Shown here piece by piece: positions 59,223-64,000 of a DNA stretch of 64,000 nt. Numbering within the stretch: position 1 is the stretch's first letter; each line of letters starts with the position of its first letter. The translations under genes were made by a program, and so were the position numbers. Below the pieces are notes generated by a model. That model saw only the letters and a program-made list of their open reading frames with translations, had not been told where the DNA came from and did no database searches. The stretch is from Torymus aiolomorphi (taxonomy: Eukaryota > Arthropoda > Insecta > Hymenoptera > Torymidae), in the NCBI GenBank assembly GCA_036365515.1, contig CM070874.1, positions 175,334,297 to 175,398,296 of the forward strand. Direction: 5' to 3'.

Positions 59223-59935
59223 GTAAGTATAATATAGAAATATTTAACCTTATATATAATAATATCCCTATATCAGCACAAACGTCTGAAAAAAGACTTT
59301 GTACATCGAAAAACGTACTAAAAACGCACTTAAAACGTCCTAAATGTCCCCGGACATTTTGGACATTTTAAATACATTTGTATGTAATACGTTTTTTTGA
59401 CGTACTCGCACTCACTCTCGTGTTACGAACCCAGTGGCCATAAACTAAAGTCTTTAATATAGAGCGGCAAGCGAATGTAATATATGACAAATGAAGTTCT
59501 AGAATGGTCCTAGGGTTTTATATAGGTAGTGGGATCGTCGTCCAATTAAGTACAAAAGTACAAATAGCACAAGAAATAAATTTATTACACTTTCTCAAAT
59601 TATAAATTAAGTGACATAAATTGTTATTGTATAGTTTGAACTTTGATTTAAAGACTATGCTATCGTCTTAAACACAAATATAAATTTAAATAAAATTAAT
59701 CAAAGATATAATTGATGTTACATTCGTGGATGGCATTAGTTATTACATAAAATTATTAATTATTAACTGGTTAACTTAAGAATCTTATCTATCTTTTACT
59801 AGATGCTATGTAAAAAGTACGAAAATTAATATAAAAGTTAATTGAATGAATTGAATTTGTTATTGCGATGCAAAATCCTTAATTGAAAGTAGTATATGGG
59901 GGAATATAGGAAAAAATGGCGGCCGTTTCCAAGAT
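59223..59935. other. AT-rich spacer
   Basis: No gene is seen. Near 59350-59390 are short GTCC/GGAC inverted motifs (AATGTCCCCGGACATT). Confidence 0.5.
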
Positions 59936-60665
59936 GGCGCTTGGGGGAATATAGGAAATCCTTCGGGTCGTTTCGTCGGGTTTCGGCGGTGGTCGGGCGC
60001 GGTCCCTAATGAGCGTCGCCAGGGGTAATTAGTGGGGGTAATTAGTGACGGTTCCTCGGTGAGCTGGGGCGGTGAGAGGTTGCAATGTGGCGAGCGGTCG
60101 GTGGGTGGTGAGCGGCCGGGTGGGTGGTGAGCGGGTTGTGAGATGTTGCAATGTGGCGAGCGGTCGGTGGGTGGTGAGCGGCCGGGTGGGTGGTGAGCGG
60201 GTTGTGAGATGTTGCATGGTGCGAGCGGGTGGTGGATGGTGAGCGGTCGGGTGGTTGGTGAGCGGGCGGGTGGGTGGTGAGCGGGTTGTGAGATGTTGCA
60301 TGGTGCGAGCGGGTGGTGGATGGTGAGTGGTCGGGTGGTTGGTGAGCGGGCGGGTGGGTGGTGAGCGGGTGGTGGATGGTGAGCGGTCGGGTGGTTGGTG
60401 AGCGGGCTGTGAGAGGTTGCATGGGGCGAGCGGGTGGTGGATGGTGAGTGGGTGGTGAGTGATCGAAGGGTAGTGAGTGGTCGGAGGGTGGTTGCATGAG
60501 GCGAGCGGTAGGTGAGCGATCGGTGGGTGGCGAGCGGGCGTCGGGTGGATGCATGGGTGCTGAGCGGGTGTGGGGACGCCGCGCGGGTTGGGATGTGGTC
60601 GAGTCCCCTTGGTTGGGTTCGGGCGCGGTCGGTCCCTCGGAGAGCGCCGTCATGGGTAATTAGTG
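59936..60665. repeat. GC-rich GTGAGCGG minisatellite
   Basis: Irregular repeats of GGTGGTGAGCGGTCGGGTGG and GTTGCATGGTGCGAGCGG, with blocks of about 80-120 bp duplicated. The flanks are themselves direct repeats (CGGTCCC...GCGTCGCC...GGTAATTAGTG at about 60000 and GGTCCC...GCGCCGTC...GGTAATTAGTG at about 60629). Pro/His/Ser-rich minus-strand frames are by-products. Confidence 0.88.
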
Positions 60666-60781
60666 AGGGTCATTAGCGTGGATGTGAGGTTCAGCTAAAA
60701 GAAATATATACTTCGAGAAAATACATTTAAATTATTTGTTTTATTGAAAATTTATTTACACACATACATTTCATGTACTTT

Positions 60782-61572
60782 TTAAGTTGTGAGTTTAGAA
60801 ATCACATTTTTAACTATTGAGTTTGCGTGTAAACTAATAAGTTCATAAAATACAATATCAAAATAATATGTGGAAAACTCATTATCATTAAATAGAGTTG
60901 TAATATTATTTTTTATTTTCTCATCGTGAGAGGATAAATATTGTTTTACAAACACATCTTTTTCGGGTAAAAATATATTCTCGTTAAATTTTTTACACAC
61001 ATCGGCAATAATATTTTTGTTGCACTTTGAAACTAATGGTAACAGTTTTTCGTTCATTTTTATACAGCTGTCTATGCACTTTGACAGCCTGATGATTCCG
61101 TCAAACGATGTTTTTGCATAACTATGGCTGGTGTATAAAGTTTCCTCTTTTTAGAATATGTTGAATTTTCATCATCTGAATCTAGTAAACTAGTACTCGG
61201 TGAGTCTTCTCTATCGAGGACGATAGTTTTTGTACCAAACGTTGCTGTGTATGTTAAATTGATTCCGTTAAATGTTTTTTTCTGAGGAGTAGTAGAGCTT
61301 TTTGTATTAAAATATTCACTGATATCTTTAAAACAAAACTTGAACGCATCCCAAGCTTCTTTTGTAAACGTGATTCCAGAAAATGAATTATTTATAATTT
61401 TCACAACACTTGTAAAATCACCGTTTCCTTGAGAGATGAGTCCGGTTAAAATTTTCTTCGTACATGATGCATTTATAGGATGAACTCGTGCATTTATTAA
61501 ATAGTGCACTGCCTCTTCTCTAGAGTTGAACGAAGACATTTTTATGCGTTTAAGATTCGTTGTTTGAGACAT
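60782..61572 (-). pseudogene. Uncharacterised protein, one frameshift
   Basis: Two minus-strand frames, 61572-61072 and 61057-60782, read as one protein of about 260 residues. The first (MSSFNSREEAVHYLINARVH, TFTKEAWDAFKFCFKDISEY, SPSTSLLDSDDENSTYSKKR) ends soon after MQKHRL. Shifting one base at the T-run 61111-61115 gives FDGIIRLSKCIDSCIKMNEK, continuous with the second frame (CNKNIIADVCKKF, KNNITTLFNDNEF), and removes the early stop. The basic KKRK after an acidic stretch could be a nuclear signal. AATAAA on the minus strand near 60750 suits a 3' end. It diverges from the polymerase gene across about 770 bp; in Polinton-type elements the polymerase sits among unknown genes like this, but membership is inference. 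Single-base indels can also be assembly errors. Confidence 0.6.
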
Positions 61573-62345
61573 TATGTAGAAAAACTGAAATATTGTACGT
61601 GTTGTCTTCTTGAAGTATACGATTGAACAAAGGATAGATGTTACGTTAGTCGTAGCACAAACTAATATGTACCTTGTACGATTTTGACTTCTCCTTAAAT
61701 ACTGAGCTATACTAATTAAGGGAAATAGAGAAAGAGAAAAACGTGAGTAATGAAAATAGAAAACTGTTATTTGTAATAGCTTTTAAAATAAATGAATATA
61801 TGGTTTCTCTCGTGCCATTGATAACATTTTTTTCTCTACTCTACTTGAGAAAATGTAAGAATGTCGATAACGGGGTAACTAATGATTTTATTAGTGTGTG
61901 GAATTTAGAAAAACTATATACTATATTCATATAATCACTTTTCTATGATGGTTTACATTAAAAGAAAATTAAAAAGTGGTATTAGCAAGTATACTCATTG
62001 GCAGTGACACGGCGGCGGCGCCTATAATCGCCTAAAAAAATTATGAGAATGCGTATAAGCGATTTTTCATTTACCCTATTGTAAAATCATTTGCTAAGAT
62101 CTTGTAGCGGTATCTAAGCTCTTCAATGATGTCAAGACATAGCATCGATGTTTCCAACTAATGTCATATACCGTTCTAAAATAATTTGGTAAGCGTGGTT
62201 GGACCTCTGGCATAAATGAGCCGGAGCTCGTGATTTTTTCATTATTCACAAGTTTTCTGTCGAGCAGTGTACTCGTCTATATCCGTGCACTCTGCCATTC
62301 TTTATTTTACTAGTTGCAGAATTTTTTATTTTTAAAAACGTGAAA
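61573..62345. other. Divergent intergenic region
   Basis: Lies between the minus-strand gene starting at 61572 and the plus-strand gene starting at 62346, so it should hold both promoters. A 63-codon frame (61743-61934) has no independent support. A small GC-rich patch (ACGGCGGCGGCGCCTATAAT) is near 62010. Confidence 0.5.
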
Positions 62346-64000
62346 ATGGATTTAGTACCGCGAGTATTCGTCGTTTTCAATGCACTGCTTGATGAAGTAC
62401 CACGTATGGCATCACCAGCAGCAGCAATTAATCGCTCTCGGGAGAATGATATTATAGAAGCAAGACGTCTGGCATGTATTTTAAGAAGGCGTACATATCA
62501 GTTGAGAGATTACGGGCGTGAAAATCGATGCGTCAGAAACTATATATGTGCATTTAGAAATGAAGCAGTGGCTAGCTTCATGGCGTTTGTGGAAACAAGG
62601 ACTGCCCGATTTTTAAATCGTGCATTTTTAAGAGGAATTTTTAGAGAGCATAGTGAGTTTCTCGAGATGGTCGCAGTGCATCTCCTAGGGCGATGTAATG
62701 CTGAGAGGCAGCTGGCACGATCTTTATTAGCTGCTTACGCGGAACTGTTGCGAGGTAATTTATCAAGATATTTATCTAACAACATTTTTAACATATTAAT
62801 TTTTAACTTATATAAATTATTTTAAAATTTTCCTTTTTTATAGAACGCTCAATGGAGATCAACAATCTTTTTCAAGAATCAGATGAGCGCCCTCAACACC
62901 AGGAGGTGCAGCAACTGGAGCAACCACAACAGCAGCCGCAGGAGCAACAAATCGAGGAACATCCTGACTCGACTGCACCCGAACAACCACAACAGCAGCA
63001 ACTGGAGCAACCACAACAGCAGCCGCAGGAGCAACAGATCGAGGAGCAGCAGCAGGGAGGAGGAGGAGGATCAAGTATTAACGGTGAGTTTTTCAATGTC
63101 CTCGATGAAAGGGAAACGGAATATAGTAGATTTTCAACAAGTGCGCGTGAAATAGTTTTAAAATTTAAAAATGAGAATATAACAGGGGACGTCATTACCG
63201 ACTTAAACGCGTGTATTGAAAATTTATTTCTTTACATAATACGGGAATATGATCCTGAGGATTATATTGGGATTTCCTTATCCACCGTTAGACTACCGTT
63301 GGGGCCAATTCATTCGTTTAAAAAATTAAAAAATTATTCTGTTCAAGAAATGTGGGAGTTGATTAGCGCTGTTTCGCAAAGCGCGCGCGAGTTTAAAATT
63401 GATAATAGTTTTATTATAAAAGTGATACGCGTTAGAGCACCCGTGGGGTTTGGTCGTAGTAGTAGACCGTCTAATATTAATTTAATAAAATCTAAGTCAT
63501 TAGTCCAAATCAGTAATCATGATAATAAATGTTTACCCCGCGCGTTAGTTGTCGCCCTTGTACATGCGAGGAAACTCGCTGCCGGTGATAATTGCACTCA
63601 TGAATTATATACCGACTGGGGTAACATTCGAAAATCTGGTAGTAAAATTCAGCGCGAAAGAGCCGATGCTCTTATAAAATCAGCGCGTATTAATTTCATT
63701 CATGAAAACGGTTGGGGAATAAGTGATTTAGAAAAGTTTCAATTTTATTTTAAAAAAGAGGGAATCGCGATTATGGTGTATAAACGCGGTTGTGTCGGTA
63801 ATGGTGAACCCCCGTTATTTAATGGGGTATTAATTTTAATAAACGAAAAAATTAAAATTAATTTTACGTTAAACATTTTATTTACCCCTGAAGACCAACA
63901 TTACGATGTAATAACAAGTATGCTAGGAATCACGGCGTGTGATAATTATTGTCAAATTTGTAACGTTGGTATAAAGCGTGTATCAACACATAAATGTCCG
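62346..64000 (+). CDS. Protein-primed type DNA polymerase B, N-terminal part (partial)
   Basis: Exon 1 is 62346-62754. The intron (62755-62843) has donor GAG|GTAATT and acceptor TTTTTTATAG. Exon 2 is open for 385 codons to the window edge. The start is chosen for its context (GTGAAAATGG). Residues 1-137 are Arg/Ala-rich and helical, with no known family (DVIEARRLAC-like region, RRRTYQLRDYG, FLEMVAVHLLG). Next is a Gln/Pro-rich linker containing an 87-bp tandem duplication and a poly-Gly stretch. The remainder resembles the N-terminal region of Polinton/Maverick-type polymerases: RVRAPVGFGRSSRPSN, SNHDNKCLPRALVVALVHA, SKIQRERADALIKSA, WGISDLEKFQ, and a Cys/His cluster after HYDVITSMLGI (CQIC...HKC). 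Exonuclease and polymerase motifs would lie beyond the window. The family call rests on the motif pattern only. Confidence 0.65.

Noticed and set aside
60029..60653. 203-residue Pro/His/Ser-rich minus-strand protein
   Set aside because: Simple reading of the GTGAGCGG minisatellite; two frames are open over the same bases.
61743..61934. 63-codon membrane-like frame
   Set aside because: AT-rich hydrophobic frame between divergent genes; no start context, no donor or acceptor and no family.
62859..63195. Minus-strand Val/Ala-rich and Cys-rich frames
   Set aside because: Antisense of the CAG/CCA-rich linker of the polymerase-like gene.

Overview
The window is eukaryotic nuclear DNA. It has spliced genes with GT/AG introns, AT-rich composition, several satellite families, mariner, Penelope-like (PLE) and LTR retroelements, and long palindromic (foldback) elements. 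The transposon mix and low GC suggest an insect, possibly a hymenopteran; that is inference. Most of the window is repeat, and few reading frames look like intact cellular genes.

Layout. 1-2.7 kb: three satellites (93, 91 and 107 bp units). 3.1-5.5 kb: two palindromic elements, the second abutting the 3' end of a four-exon minus-strand gene with an N-terminal CIDE-N-like domain (5502-7936). Upstream of it, in the same orientation, lies a decayed C2H2 zinc-finger plus transposase-like gene (8391-11194). 11.3-21 kb: microsatellites, fragments of a hairpin-ended family, a 632-bp foldback, variants of the 93-bp satellite, a PLE fragment and a 1350-bp solo LTR with an exact 4-bp target duplication. 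21.0-22.8 kb: a frameshifted PLE reverse transcriptase with a GIY-YIG tail.

23.2-49.0 kb: the dominant object, a nested inverted structure of 25.8 kb whose two ends are near-identical inverted copies. Inward from each end come a 129-bp array, a unique B segment, the 93-bp-type satellite and a 162-bp array. The core is a 173-bp array of about 66 copies whose orientation flips near 31.02 kb. Two mariners, a solo LTR and a palindromic MITE are nested inside, and the opposite arm preserves the empty site of one mariner.

49.5-54.0 kb: an LTR, a four-fold amplified leader, a long AT-rich leader and a gag-like frame with about ten zinc-knuckle motifs, interrupted by an inverted pair of PLE pieces. 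54.4-55.6 kb: a second foldback sharing its core with the one at 4.2 kb. 55.6-60.7 kb: PLE, MITE and hairpin remnants, a 125-bp repeat, a possible small first exon and a GC-rich minisatellite. 60.8-64.0 kb: a frameshifted minus-strand gene diverging from a plus-strand gene that runs off the end and resembles the N-terminal part of a Polinton/Maverick-type protein-primed DNA polymerase B.
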